Positions 35,948 to 43,947 of a DNA stretch of 48,366 bases are shown here, one piece after another. The position numbers and the translations under genes were made by a program. Source of the DNA: Prevotella sp. (GTDB taxonomy: Bacteria > Bacteroidota > Bacteroidia > Bacteroidales > Bacteroidaceae). The notes under the pieces were generated by a model that had not been told where the DNA came from, searched no databases, and saw only the letters and a list, made by a program, of their open reading frames with translations. Location of the stretch: contig SUYI01000027.1 in NCBI GenBank assembly GCA_015060485.1, positions 1 through 48,366 of the forward strand, read 5' to 3'. The stretch's first letter is position 1. Each line of letters opens with the position of its first letter.

Positions 35948-36535
35948 ATGAAAATTAACAAGACTCTTATCGCAGTTATCGCAGTCGTTGTCGTCATTGG
36001 CGCATGGGCTGCAAGTGCTTACAACTCTATGGTCAGCGAACAGGAGAAAGCTACCACCGCGTTGGCCAACGTTCAGTCCGCCTATCAGCGTCGCGCCGAC
36101 CTCATTCCCAACCTCGTGGAGACGGTGAAAGGCTATGCTGCTCACGAGAAGCAGACACTGGAGGATGTCGTCGCTGCCCGCTCAAAGGCTACCAGCATCA
36201 CCCTCGACCCCGAGAACATGACTCCCGAGAAGCTGAAGGAGTTCCAGCAGGCACAGGGCGAGCTCGGCTCTGCACTAGGTCGTCTGATTGCCATTCAGGA
36301 GAACTACCCCGACCTGAAGGCCAACGAGAACTTCCGCGACCTGCAGGTACAGCTCGAGGGTACTGAAAATCGTATCAACGAGGCTCGCAACAGCTTCAAC
36401 AAGGTCGTACAGCAGTATAACGTCGTCATCCGTTCATTCCCCAAGAACCTCCTTGCAGGTATGTTCGGTTTTGACAAGATGGATAAGTTCGAGGCCGAAG
36501 CCGGCGCAGAAAAAGCTCCACAGGTTAAATTCTAA
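35948..36535 (+). CDS. lemA: LemA family protein
   Basis: A 195-residue membrane-anchored coiled-coil protein. An N-terminal membrane segment (TLIAVIAVVVVIGAWAASAYNSM) is followed by the LemA core: VQSAYQRRADLIPNLVETVKGYAAHEKQTLEDVVAARS, LGRLIAIQENYPDLKANENFRDLQVQLEGTENRINEARNSFNKVVQQYN, and RSFPKNLLAGMFGF near the end. The paired TPM gene just upstream is the usual partner. The role of the pair is not known. purM follows after 3 bases. Confidence 0.92.
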   Translation: MKINKTLIAVIAVVVVIGAWAASAYNSMVSEQEKATTALANVQSAYQRRADLIPNLVETVKGYAAHEKQTLEDVVAARSKATSITLDPENMTPEKLKEFQQAQGELGSALGRLIAIQENYPDLKANENFRDLQVQLEGTENRINEARNSFNKVVQQYNVVIRSFPKNLLAGMFGFDKMDKFEAEAGAEKAPQVKF

Positions 36536-36538
36536 GAT

Positions 36539-37705
36539 ATGGCTGACAACAGATATATGATGCGTGGCGTCTCTGCCGCCAAAGAGGACGTCCACAACGC
36601 CATCAAGAATATCGACAAGGGAATCTTCCCGCAGGCTTTCTGCAAGATTATCCCCGACATCCTCGGAGGCGACCCCGAGTATTGCAACATCATGCATGCC
36701 GACGGTGCCGGCACCAAGTCGAGCCTCGCCTACATGTATTGGCGTGAGACGGGCGACCTCTCCGTATGGAAAGGCATCGCCCAGGATGCCATCGTGATGA
36801 ATACCGACGACCTGCTCTGTGTGGGAGCTGTCGACAACATCCTCGTCTCCAGCACCATCGGACGCAACAAGATGCTCGTGCCCGGCGAGGTCATCTCAGC
36901 CATCATCAACGGCACCGACGAACTCTTGGCTGAGCTCCGCGAGATGGGCATCGGCATCTACCCCACGGGCGGCGAGACGGCTGATGTAGGCGACCTCGTG
37001 CGCACCATCATCGTCGACTCTACCGTCACCTGCCGCATGCGTCGTGCCGACGTCATCGACAACGCCAATATCCGTCCTGGCGACGTCATCGTGGGACTCT
37101 CGTCCACCGGTCAGGCCACCTACGAGCATCGCTACAATGGCGGCATGGGCTCTAACGGACTGACTTCCGCCCGTCACGATGTCTTTGCCAAATATCTGGC
37201 CGAGAAATATCCTGAAAGCTACGACCACGCCGTTCCCGACGAACTCGTCTACTCTGGGCGCTACGAGCTCACCAGTACGGTTGACGGTTCACCCGTCAAC
37301 GCCGGTCAGCTCGTGTTGTCCCCTACCCGCACCTACGCCCCCGTCATCAAGCGTCTGCTCGACGAGCTCCGTCCCGAAATTCACGGCATGGTGCATTGCA
37401 CGGGTGGCGCCCAGACGAAGGTGCTGCATTTTGTCAGCGACAACTGTCGTGTCGTCAAGGACAACATGTTCCCCGTTCCCCCACTCTTCCGTGCCATCCA
37501 CGAGTGCTCGGGCACCGACTGGCGCGAGATGTACCAGGTGTTCAACATGGGTCACCGCATGGAGATCTACGTGCGTCCCGAGGTGGCCGACAAGGTCATC
37601 GCCCTCTCGAAGTCGTTTAATATCGACGCCCAGATCGTCGGTCGCATCGAGGAAGGCAAGAAGAGCCTGACCATCCAGTCTGAATTCGGTACGTTCGAAT
37701 ATTGA
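36539..37705 (+). CDS. purM: Phosphoribosylformylglycinamidine cyclo-ligase (AIR synthase)
   Basis: Converts FGAM to AIR with ATP, step 5 of purine synthesis. 388 residues with the PurM fold: MRGVSAAKEDVHNAIKNID, IMHADGAGTKSSLAYMYW, AIVMNTDDLLCVGAVDNIL, YPTGGETADVGDLVRTI, VGLSSTGQATYEHRYNGGMGSNGLT, and a C-terminal domain with GMVHCTGGAQTKVLHF. The length and diverged C-terminus are typical for Bacteroidetes PurM. It ends the rightward run and is followed by a strong hairpin that separates it from the accessory region. Confidence 0.9.
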   Translation: MADNRYMMRGVSAAKEDVHNAIKNIDKGIFPQAFCKIIPDILGGDPEYCNIMHADGAGTKSSLAYMYWRETGDLSVWKGIAQDAIVMNTDDLLCVGAVDNILVSSTIGRNKMLVPGEVISAIINGTDELLAELREMGIGIYPTGGETADVGDLVRTIIVDSTVTCRMRRADVIDNANIRPGDVIVGLSSTGQATYEHRYNGGMGSNGLTSARHDVFAKYLAEKYPESYDHAVPDELVYSGRYELTSTVDGSPVNAGQLVLSPTRTYAPVIKRLLDELRPEIHGMVHCTGGAQTKVLHFVSDNCRVVKDNMFPVPPLFRAIHECSGTDWREMYQVFNMGHRMEIYVRPEVADKVIALSKSFNIDAQIVGRIEEGKKSLTIQSEFGTFEY

Positions 37706-37732
37706 CAGAATCACACTTTCGATGATTAAGAA

Positions 37733-37766
37733 AATCAGGGGAGACACCGCAGTGCCTCCCCTGATT
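37733..37766. terminator. Hairpin between convergent purM and DUF5675
   Basis: An 11-bp perfect stem (37733-37743 with 37756-37766) has a further CAC/GTG pairing inside. It marks the boundary between the core run and the accessory block. There is no strong T-run on either side, so termination efficiency is uncertain. Confidence 0.6.
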
Positions 37767-37800
37767 AATATAATCGACTCTTTTACCATTAATGAGAGAG

Positions 37801-38259
37801 TTATTTAATGGTCAGCCACACGGCCTCGCCTTTGTCTTTGGCTTCGACGATCTTCTGCTTCAGGCGGTGAACCCAGATGCGGCTGTCGAGCACTTTGCCC
37901 ACTTCACGGTTTTTACCTACGAGGATGCAGCCTTCGGTGTCTTCCGAGCAGTTGCCTGCATGGATACGGATGCCCTGCCACTTGCGGTTGAACTCGGGGC
38001 CACCGAGCAGGATGGGAAGCCATGCCTTGAACTTCGGCGAATACGAGATGACTACTGCATAGCGGCCTTCGGGGATGGCCGAGCGGCCTTTTACCTTATA
38101 GGCACCGTGCTCATAATCGCGCCAAGTGGGTTCGAGAGTGTCACAGAAGTACTGGTTCTCCGTTCCTGCCAGATACTCATCATTAACTGTTCTCTGTATG
38201 TAGAGCCTACCAATCGTGTAGGTCTTGCGTTTTGCGATGCGTTCTAATATCAGTTCCAT
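37801..38259 (-). CDS. DUF5675 family protein
   Basis: A 152-residue soluble protein of a Bacteroidetes family found near phage and VirE/HU gene groups. Visible motifs: FCDTLEPTWRDYEHG, the turn SAIPEGRYAVVISYSPKF, and IRIHAGNCSEDTEGCILVGKN. The last resembles the His-Gly...Gly-Cys signature of YkuD L,D-transpeptidases, so a cell-wall role is possible but unproven. In related groups a peptidoglycan amidase often occupies this place. It is 36 bases downstream of the VirE-like gene and is probably last in that transcript. There is no signal peptide. Confidence 0.7.
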   Translation of the reverse strand: MELILERIAKRKTYTIGRLYIQRTVNDEYLAGTENQYFCDTLEPTWRDYEHGAYKVKGRSAIPEGRYAVVISYSPKFKAWLPILLGGPEFNRKWQGIRIHAGNCSEDTEGCILVGKNREVGKVLDSRIWVHRLKQKIVEAKDKGEAVWLTIK

Positions 38260-38276
38260 AATCTTGAATGTGCTAA

Positions 38277-38308
38277 ATGTTACAATGTTACAAAGTTACT
38301 TTGTGACG
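38277..38308. repeat. Array A: four 8-bp WWGTTACA-type units
   Basis: Four contiguous octamers with no spacers: ATGTTACA, ATGTTACA, AAGTTACT, TTGTGACG. The array straddles the stop codon of the VirE-like gene and the 36-base gap to DUF5675. The same 4 x 8 design recurs twice at the far end of the accessory block (47722-47753 and 47851-47882). Confidence 0.85.
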
Positions 38309-40665
38309 TTTTCGGCTGCGGAGCCTATTTGTCGTTTACTCCAGTGGTGGCGGTCGGTCTTGCTAATCCAGCCGTCGCGCATCCAACGAGAGATAATCAT
38401 GCGCATGGCTGTTTCTGAGCAATAGCCGCGCTTCAAGGCCCGGAGGTCATCGATGGTGAAAGTAGGTGCAAGTTGGTCGAACACAGAGTGATTGGCTCCA
38501 TATCGCTGGCACTCTTCACTGGCATCCACATACTGATTTTGCAGGGCTTCACCGAATGTCTTGATCTGTTCCATCAGACAGTAGTCGGCCATCATTAGGG
38601 CGAAGTCCAGACATTGTTTCGACTCCTTATCCTTGCCCGAAAGCAGATGAAAGATGACCCCACAACGGAAGCCGATGACGGCAGCACGCTTACGATAGGT
38701 GTCCTTCACATGGTCGATGTCTTTTGCTGCTTCTACTCGTTTCTGTTCTACCCATTCCTCGATGGCTTTGCGCAAACGAGGGGTGTCTACGAGACCAGAG
38801 AAAGAACGCAGACGGGTCACAGCCTCTTGAATCTTAGCCTCATCCTCTGCCGAACGACGGCCAAACTTGGGCATCTTTGAGAAGCTGGAGTATGGCATTT
38901 CAGCCACAAGAATACGGGAAGAGAGGCCATTTTCGATATTATCCGACTTGAAGCACTTCCTCATGGCCCCATTAGTTCCGAGCATCGTCCAGTTATAGGC
39001 GACTTTCACGACCCCCGATTCTGCGGCATCAGAGTTGTAATCCTGACCCCACTCACCTTTGTCGAACGACAGGCGATAGATGTCATACTTCGAACTCCAT
39101 GAGCCGGCACCATTCGTTTTCCGGAGGGTGTCAAGTTCCTCACCGAACGAGTAGATGGTATGTCCCTGAGCATTCTTGAAGCGCTTCAACAGCGTGGAAC
39201 AACTGACCGTTACAGGTACCATACGAATCAGCACTTTCGGGTCTTCGGGAGCCTTTTCATTAGCCTTGCGACCCTTTTTACGCTCCTTCCATTCCTCTTC
39301 ACGCTTGCGGGCCAAGGCATCCTCTTCGTCGAACTGACGCTTCCAGACATCAACGGCATTCTTCACTACCGACTTGTTAGAAGCCTGCTCACCCCGAATA
39401 ATCGACATCAACCCCAAGTGCTGCAAGTTGCCGTCACAATACTCCACCTGAACTTGGTCGGCGTATGCCGCTGCAATCGGCAGCACACCGCAGAGCACAG
39501 GCATGTGCATCGTTACGGGCACACCAGCAAGTGACTCTTTCAAACCAATGGGCAAGGCTTTGACATTGACTTTCACGCCAGTCTCAGCAACCACCGCCTC
39601 GGCATCTTCGATTTCATCTGAAGAGATACCCATTTCGAGTGCACTCACAATCTGGTCTATCAGTCGTGAACCTTTGGTTGGCTCCTTGCAGGCTGAGTGA
39701 ATAATACTCTTCATTTCCTGAACGGACAACTTGTAGCTCGGCATTACCTCCAATAGCCACTCCTCAGAGTTGTCACAGATGGCACGAAGATTAGCAGCCA
39801 ACTGATGGAGTCGCTTGTTACGTTCACCCTCTGATGGCTCGCCTCCAGTTCTGCGCCAGTACTCACATATAATAGAGGTATAAGGCACACCCTTGAACTC
39901 TTGCGGAAACTTGGTTTCAACTTTCTCTGCAGGAGCATCGGGAGCAACGGCAGGTGCTACGGGTGTAGGTGTTGGTGCATCACCATCATCCCCTGGATCA
40001 TAGTAAGAACCATCCTCTGTACGACCATCTATCGAGAGTCCTCTGTCTGTATAGGCCTTGCGACGCTGAGCCACCTCTTCCTCTGAAAGTTGCTGATACC
40101 AACCATCGGCACGATAGATTTCAAAATCGGCGGGCGAAATATAGATGAATCGCTCAGGGGTAAAGCACGATGTATCACAAGCAACGCCAAGAGCCTTGCA
40201 GTACTCACGCTGAGCTTCGGGCACTGTCATGCCCAACGGCAGTCGGATATCGATGTGCAGTTTGCGGCGGATAGAGTAATCCTTATGGAGCATCAGCCCC
40301 TGCCAACGACCACCTATCTCAATATCGAGCTTCTCAGACATCTCGTTGGCCTTTTCCACCAACTCAGGGTCATCAATATCAATACATGTCTGCCAAGTGA
40401 ACGACTCAGCCACGATGTGCTCACGGTCACGATAGTCATCACGAAACTTGGTATAATGCGGACAGCGGAAAGGCAACCACGATTTCAACTTCCTCTGTTG
40501 CTCGTCATCCTGAGTGCCATTGATGCGTTCAGCCAGCTGCTTCAGTCGAGGCGACTGAGTAAGTGCATCGTAGTCTCGGAGCGGGCATTCTTTTACGAAT
40601 GCCCTTGTTTGCTCCTTGGTCTGACGTGCGTTGAGTGCTATCAATCGCTCCAAAATCATTTCCAT
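38296..40665 (-). CDS. VirE N-domain / DUF3987-like primase-helicase-type protein
   Basis: A 789-residue protein of the VirE-N (BT4734-like) group common in Bacteroidetes mobile and capsule loci. The N-terminal domain (about 1-190) has FTWQTCIDIDD, RRKLHIDIRLPLGMT and FTPERFIYISPADFEIY, a pattern like primase-polymerase folds. A Pro/Asp-rich linker (222-246) follows. Residues 255-340 resemble a PriCT-like helical domain. The C-terminal part (375-690) resembles the DUF3987 ATPase, but its P-loop reads GEQASNKS (425-432), with Asn where Gly is usual. It overlaps the preceding gene by 10 bases. Array A covers its stop codon. Role: possibly replication-linked; unproven. Confidence 0.75.
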   Translation of the reverse strand: MEMILERLIALNARQTKEQTRAFVKECPLRDYDALTQSPRLKQLAERINGTQDDEQQRKLKSWLPFRCPHYTKFRDDYRDREHIVAESFTWQTCIDIDDPELVEKANEMSEKLDIEIGGRWQGLMLHKDYSIRRKLHIDIRLPLGMTVPEAQREYCKALGVACDTSCFTPERFIYISPADFEIYRADGWYQQLSEEEVAQRRKAYTDRGLSIDGRTEDGSYYDPGDDGDAPTPTPVAPAVAPDAPAEKVETKFPQEFKGVPYTSIICEYWRRTGGEPSEGERNKRLHQLAANLRAICDNSEEWLLEVMPSYKLSVQEMKSIIHSACKEPTKGSRLIDQIVSALEMGISSDEIEDAEAVVAETGVKVNVKALPIGLKESLAGVPVTMHMPVLCGVLPIAAAYADQVQVEYCDGNLQHLGLMSIIRGEQASNKSVVKNAVDVWKRQFDEEDALARKREEEWKERKKGRKANEKAPEDPKVLIRMVPVTVSCSTLLKRFKNAQGHTIYSFGEELDTLRKTNGAGSWSSKYDIYRLSFDKGEWGQDYNSDAAESGVVKVAYNWTMLGTNGAMRKCFKSDNIENGLSSRILVAEMPYSSFSKMPKFGRRSAEDEAKIQEAVTRLRSFSGLVDTPRLRKAIEEWVEQKRVEAAKDIDHVKDTYRKRAAVIGFRCGVIFHLLSGKDKESKQCLDFALMMADYCLMEQIKTFGEALQNQYVDASEECQRYGANHSVFDQLAPTFTIDDLRALKRGYCSETAMRMIISRWMRDGWISKTDRHHWSKRQIGSAAENVTK

Positions 40666-41195
40666 ATCGTTTCCTCCTTTGAATTACATTCGACGTTTTT
40701 CACGCTCGGCAAATCAAATATGTATTTGCTTTGCTCTCGCTCACTCAAAACGTTCATGGTTTTAAAGTAAGACATAATCTCGTCGGCCTCCTCCTGATAG
40801 AGGGCCTTGGTGAGTGCCAGCCCGTATTTCTTCGGGAACTTGAACGTGACGTACACGAACTCTTGATCCATTCGTCTCTCACCGGCTCTGTGACCGCAGC
40901 TGTCACTCTTACGATAGATGGGACGTGTCATCTTCACTGCTCCGTGAGCCGTCTCATAAAGGGTTTCGTGGAGTGGCCCCTTGCTGCCATCTCTGTAACG
41001 CTTCACTCTGGTGCGGCCGTCAGCATCTACCTCGATACCACCACGATAACGTACACGCTCGCCGTTAGTCACCTCCTTGTCACTCTCCCACGGACACGGC
41101 ACTATCAGCATGTTGCCGTTCAACTGGAAGTTAACACTTGCGTCCATCTGGACTGCGTTGTTCAAAATCTGTTCTTGGAATTTCTGTGTGTTCAT
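40656..41195 (-). CDS. Protein of unknown function, 179 residues
   Basis: I use the ATG at 41195 (MNTQKFQEQILNNAVQMDA); an in-frame ATG 45 bases further upstream would add poor sequence. It is a soluble, mixed-charge protein with a middle rich in Arg and Gly (VRYRGGIEVDADGRTRVKRYRDGSKG) and a C-terminal helical part (KKYGLALTKALYQEEADEIMSYFKTM). I do not recognise a family. It overlaps the VirE-like gene by 10 bases, so it is probably in the same transcript and coupled. No signal peptide or membrane segment. The upstream leader contains a 10-bp palindrome TCTCGCGAGA. Confidence 0.6.
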   Translation of the reverse strand: MNTQKFQEQILNNAVQMDASVNFQLNGNMLIVPCPWESDKEVTNGERVRYRGGIEVDADGRTRVKRYRDGSKGPLHETLYETAHGAVKMTRPIYRKSDSCGHRAGERRMDQEFVYVTFKFPKKYGLALTKALYQEEADEIMSYFKTMNVLSEREQSKYIFDLPSVKNVECNSKEETIWK

Positions 41196-41305
41196 TGTTT
41201 TCTGAATTTTGGTTGAGCGAAGTGTCAGAAGGGTGGCCACCTTTCGATTTGTGATTGAAATCTCGCGAGACTCCGTTCACCTCAACTCAGAGTTAAACTT
41301 TGATT

Positions 41306-41515
41306 TTAGCGATTAAGAAACTGTACATAGAAAGGCTGGTTCGCTACTCCTTTGCCTCCTTGTCTGTGCTTTCTACAACGATTCATCAATGCCAGTTGCT
41401 GGCGGGCTTGATTCTTCATCCTGTCGTAGATACGCTTACCTTGCATTAAATCTCTTGACATAATTTTCTTTGCTCCCGCTTCTCTAAGGATAGCCCGCTC
41501 ACTTGTTGGCTGCAT
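41306..41515 (-). CDS. Small basic protein, 69 residues
   Basis: Strongly basic (MQPTSERAILREAGAKKIM and then MKNQARQQLALMNRCRKHRQ), with predicted helices, suggesting nucleic-acid binding. It has a promoter box TACCTTTG (41539-41532 on the minus strand) 16 bases upstream of the ATG. It is likely the first gene of the leftward group with the 179-residue protein, the VirE-like protein and DUF5675. I do not recognise a family, and such short genes are hard to prove from sequence; coding is favoured by the promoter placement and the composition. Confidence 0.5.
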   Translation of the reverse strand: MQPTSERAILREAGAKKIMSRDLMQGKRIYDRMKNQARQQLALMNRCRKHRQGGKGVANQPFYVQFLNR

Positions 41516-41531
41516 ATCTCGGAAGACGTTG

Positions 41532-41539
41532 CAAAGGTA
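41532..41539 (-). promoter_or_regulatory. -7 element for the 69-residue gene
   Basis: TACCTTTG matches TAnnTTTG on the minus strand, 16 bases from the ATG. There is no TTTG at -33. An inverted pair GTTACG/CGTAAC (41551-41556 and 41574-41579) lies just upstream and may be an operator. Confidence 0.5.
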
Positions 41540-41589
41540 CGGTGAATTTTGTTACGCTCCTAATATTTTGAAACGTAACTAATTGATAT

Positions 41590-41638
41590 ACAAGTAAATA
41601 CAAATAATTACAAGTGCTGCACAAGTATTCGTACAAGT
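41590..41638. repeat. Five ACAAGT-type direct repeats spaced 10-12 bases
   Basis: ACAAGT (one copy ACAAAT) begins at 41590, 41600, 41610, 41621 and 41633. The spacing is about one DNA turn, so a protein could bind all copies on one face. The array lies upstream of the 69-residue gene and downstream of the 131-residue gene, next to the latter's terminator. Confidence 0.65.
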
Positions 41639-41652
41639 ACTGGTACGAAAAA

Positions 41653-41677
41653 GGGGAACCGATTGCGTCGATTCCCC
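41653..41677 (-). terminator. Terminator after the 131/435-residue pair
   Basis: GGGGAACCGA and TCGATTCCCC form a 10-bp stem with one mismatch and a 5-base loop. It is flanked by five A on the left and five T on the right, so it works in both directions, ending the leftward pair. Confidence 0.75.
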
Positions 41678-41702
41678 ATTTTTGAGTGGTTTAATATGGT
41701 GA

Positions 41703-42098
41703 TTACTTCACCTGCATGTTCCAGTTTGATTCTGACCTCTCATAGATGCCACAGTCGTGAAGTACCTTCCAAAGGTCTCGATGTTTTGACATATCAGAGA
41801 TCTTCTTCTCGCTTACGAGCTGATTCACCTTATCAGTAATCTGAGTAGCCTTCATTCCCTGAATACTTACAAGAAAAGCCTTTGCCTCTTCTTCAGAGCC
41901 AAAGAACATCGGTTTCAGTTGGTTCACGACTTCTTCATCCTTTTCACTTAGGCTTTCAGGTTGCCGTCCCGTTTGCTGAGTCACGTTAGCCCCCGGCATT
42001 GCAAACACGCAGCCGCTAATAGGGCCGTTAAACACTTGAGGGTTTGAACCCGGTTCAAAATGGTTGACTATACCACCATTGAGTTTCTCTTCTTTCAT
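41703..42098 (-). CDS. Protein of unknown function with N-terminal QVFNGPISG motif
   Basis: A 131-residue protein. The N-terminus has VNHFEPGSNPQVFNGPISG, then FAMPGANV; the C-terminal half is helical and ends KHRDLWKVLHDCGIYERSESNWNMQVK. I recall similar short Bacteroidetes proteins with this N-terminal motif and RDLW...GIY...SNWN ending, but know of no function. The same HFE...QVFNGP(I/V)SG motif sits at the C-terminus of the neighbouring 435-residue protein, 9 bases upstream in the same transcript. No signal peptide or membrane segment. A terminator follows. Confidence 0.65.
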   Translation of the reverse strand: MKEEKLNGGIVNHFEPGSNPQVFNGPISGCVFAMPGANVTQQTGRQPESLSEKDEEVVNQLKPMFFGSEEEAKAFLVSIQGMKATQITDKVNQLVSEKKISDMSKHRDLWKVLHDCGIYERSESNWNMQVK

Positions 42099-42107
42099 AC
42101 CTTATTA

Positions 42108-43415
42108 TTATTTCTTATCAAATTGTCCTGATACGGGGCCGTTGAACACTTGGCAACCACTTTCTTTCTCAAAATGATTGTGAACCTCTGAGGGCTTTTC
42201 GTTTAATTTCACGAATTCCCGCAACTTAGGCAATTCATCCATGAACCTTTTATTGTCAGCAAGTGTTATTGATAACTTTTCAAGTACACCCTCGGCAGTC
42301 GTTCGAGACAATTCGCCAAGCCCCTTCTTTATTTCATCAAATGTAATAGAAACTTTAACCAAAGCCTCAAAGTTATGTAATAGAGCTTCGTACCTGCGGT
42401 TAAAGTCAGAGATACTTGCCGTCAATCTGCTTTCCAATGATGATATTTTTTGCTCCTGGGCCGCCATCTTCTCACGCATCTCTGCAATGGTACTTGCTGG
42501 TCGGTTAGAAGACAATGCTTCTAATGAGTGCTTGGGGAACAGAATGCCGTATAGTTCGTCAAGGTCTGGCTCTTGCTTCTCACGAGCCTCTATGATCTTC
42601 GCCTTTCTGATCGCCTCCTGTAATTTTTCCCGTTTATCATCATTATACTTGCATATCTTTTCAGTAAAATACTCTGCAAGCGGCAAATATAGATGGAGAT
42701 AGTGTTTACGCTTATTCTGCGCTGTTTGATTGATAACGGCTGTGAAGTTATGTAAACCAGAACCAAGCACGCGCCCAATACCTATGCCATACATCCACGA
42801 GAACTGCCCCCAGTTCTTTTTTAGCAATTGTATTTTCTCTTTACGGTTGTAAATTTCTTGCTCATGCTCAGCTATCATAAGTACACCAATCAGGAAGCAA
42901 TAGTATTCAATACGAAAACGGTCATATTGTAACCCGCTTGTTTGCATGACAAGCTGGCTAAGAATATTTTTCAGACTTGCCCACTCTGACTTATCAATCA
43001 GAGCTGGCACTCTTGTTAGCATCTCCTGACAAAGAGAAACTGCTTGCCAACTATTATTGTCATCTTTTGGGCACTCGCAGTTAATAAAGGCAATAAGGGG
43101 ATGAAGCCCTTTGTATTCCTCATTGTCAGTATAATAATAATCAAGATAATATGCTAATCCCCACAGAGTTTCTTCCTCGTTAGCTTCGTAAAGTTCTATT
43201 TCTTCGGGAAGTTCATCAGAAACCCATATTCGCCCTTCTTCTTCATAGAGATTCACAGCAGCAAGCATCCAATCAGAAGATTCCATCACAATGATGCCAG
43301 TACGGGCTTCCCCATATTGCCGTGATCTGAATGCTACCACGCTGCCGTGATGTAGCGAATAGGGCAAAATCCTTTTTCTATATGTTACGTTGGGATATGA
43401 AAGATTATAATCCAT
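42108..43415 (-). CDS. Large protein of unknown function, coiled coil plus C-terminal QVFNGPVSG motif
   Basis: 435 residues, no signal peptide. The N-terminal 60 residues look beta-rich (SLHHGSVVAFRSRQYGEARTG, MESSDWMLAAVNLYEEEGRIWV). A helical middle follows (about 90-290), then a coiled coil (around MREKMAAQEQKISSLESRL at 310-330) with FNRRYEALLHNFEALVKVSI after it, and last HNHFEKESGCQVFNGPVSG close to the C-terminus. I recognise no enzyme motif. It is the first gene of a pair with the 131-residue protein, which carries the same motif at its N-terminus. It lies downstream of the TAC terminator, so it is a separate unit. Confidence 0.6.
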   Translation of the reverse strand: MDYNLSYPNVTYRKRILPYSLHHGSVVAFRSRQYGEARTGIIVMESSDWMLAAVNLYEEEGRIWVSDELPEEIELYEANEEETLWGLAYYLDYYYTDNEEYKGLHPLIAFINCECPKDDNNSWQAVSLCQEMLTRVPALIDKSEWASLKNILSQLVMQTSGLQYDRFRIEYYCFLIGVLMIAEHEQEIYNRKEKIQLLKKNWGQFSWMYGIGIGRVLGSGLHNFTAVINQTAQNKRKHYLHLYLPLAEYFTEKICKYNDDKREKLQEAIRKAKIIEAREKQEPDLDELYGILFPKHSLEALSSNRPASTIAEMREKMAAQEQKISSLESRLTASISDFNRRYEALLHNFEALVKVSITFDEIKKGLGELSRTTAEGVLEKLSITLADNKRFMDELPKLREFVKLNEKPSEVHNHFEKESGCQVFNGPVSGQFDKK

Positions 43416-43443
43416 CTAATATTTCTTACTTATAAGTTAATAA

Positions 43444-43486
43444 TAAAACCCCCACATATTCAACATTACAAACTGAAAATGTGGGA
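43444..43486 (-). terminator. Terminator of the TAC operon
   Basis: On the minus strand CTCCCACAT (43486-43478) pairs with ATGTGGGGG (43456-43448) with one G-T pair, followed by TTTTATTATT. It lies 23 bases past the SecB-like stop. Confidence 0.75.
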
Positions 43487-43509
43487 GTCCTTGTATTACC
43501 CTGACCTAT

Positions 43510-43947
43510 TTATTTACTGAAAAACTTGCTTGGGAGCGTCAATGGCGGGAATCCCATTCGTGATATCATATTTTGGACAAACTCGCGGAAGTAAGGCCAC
43601 GAAACCAGTTCGATGCTGTTGTCCTTAAAAACATTTACGAATTCTTTAGTGACTTCTATTTCCTTTTTCTTCATATACGACAACAGAAAGCTGGCCGTTA
43701 TGGTAAACACTTTTTCCTCCGCACCCTCTGAACGCTTCACACCATCAAGTTTATAGTTTGTAATGAAACTTGCCTCGCTTGCATTTTGGTCGTATCCAAG
43801 CTTCATTGTTATATCCAAATCAATGGCACCGCCTTTCGTCTTTATTTCGTACTTCTTAGCGCTGCAATCATTGAGCAAGATTTGCGACAATGATATTGAT
43901 GAAAGTATTCCGGCATATTCTTCCGGCGATATGGCATTCTTTTTCAT
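43510..43947 (-). CDS. SecB-like chaperone of a toxin-antitoxin-chaperone system
   Basis: A 145-residue protein with the SecB fold pattern. The C-terminal half carries the best match: VTKEFVNVFKDNSIELVSWPYFREFVQNMISRMGFPPLTLPSKF, in which WPYFRE (117-122) and GFPPLTLP (132-139) are the hallmarks of SecB and of SecB-like chaperones; the N-terminal strands (IKTKGGAIDLDITMKLGYD) fit as well. SecB proper belongs mainly to Proteobacteria, and here the gene is third in an operon after a HicA-like toxin and HicB-like antitoxin. That is the arrangement of TAC systems, where the chaperone is needed for antitoxin stability (known for M. tuberculosis HigBA-SecB). It overlaps the antitoxin by 4 bases (ATGA). 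A terminator follows. Confidence 0.75.
   Translation of the reverse strand: MKKNAISPEEYAGILSSISLSQILLNDCSAKKYEIKTKGGAIDLDITMKLGYDQNASEASFITNYKLDGVKRSEGAEEKVFTITASFLLSYMKKKEIEVTKEFVNVFKDNSIELVSWPYFREFVQNMISRMGFPPLTLPSKFFSK

Noticed and set aside
37801..40665. DUF5675 and the VirE-like protein both start with ME(L/M)ILER.
   Set aside because: Only seven residues match and the rest is unrelated; the DNA differs at many positions.
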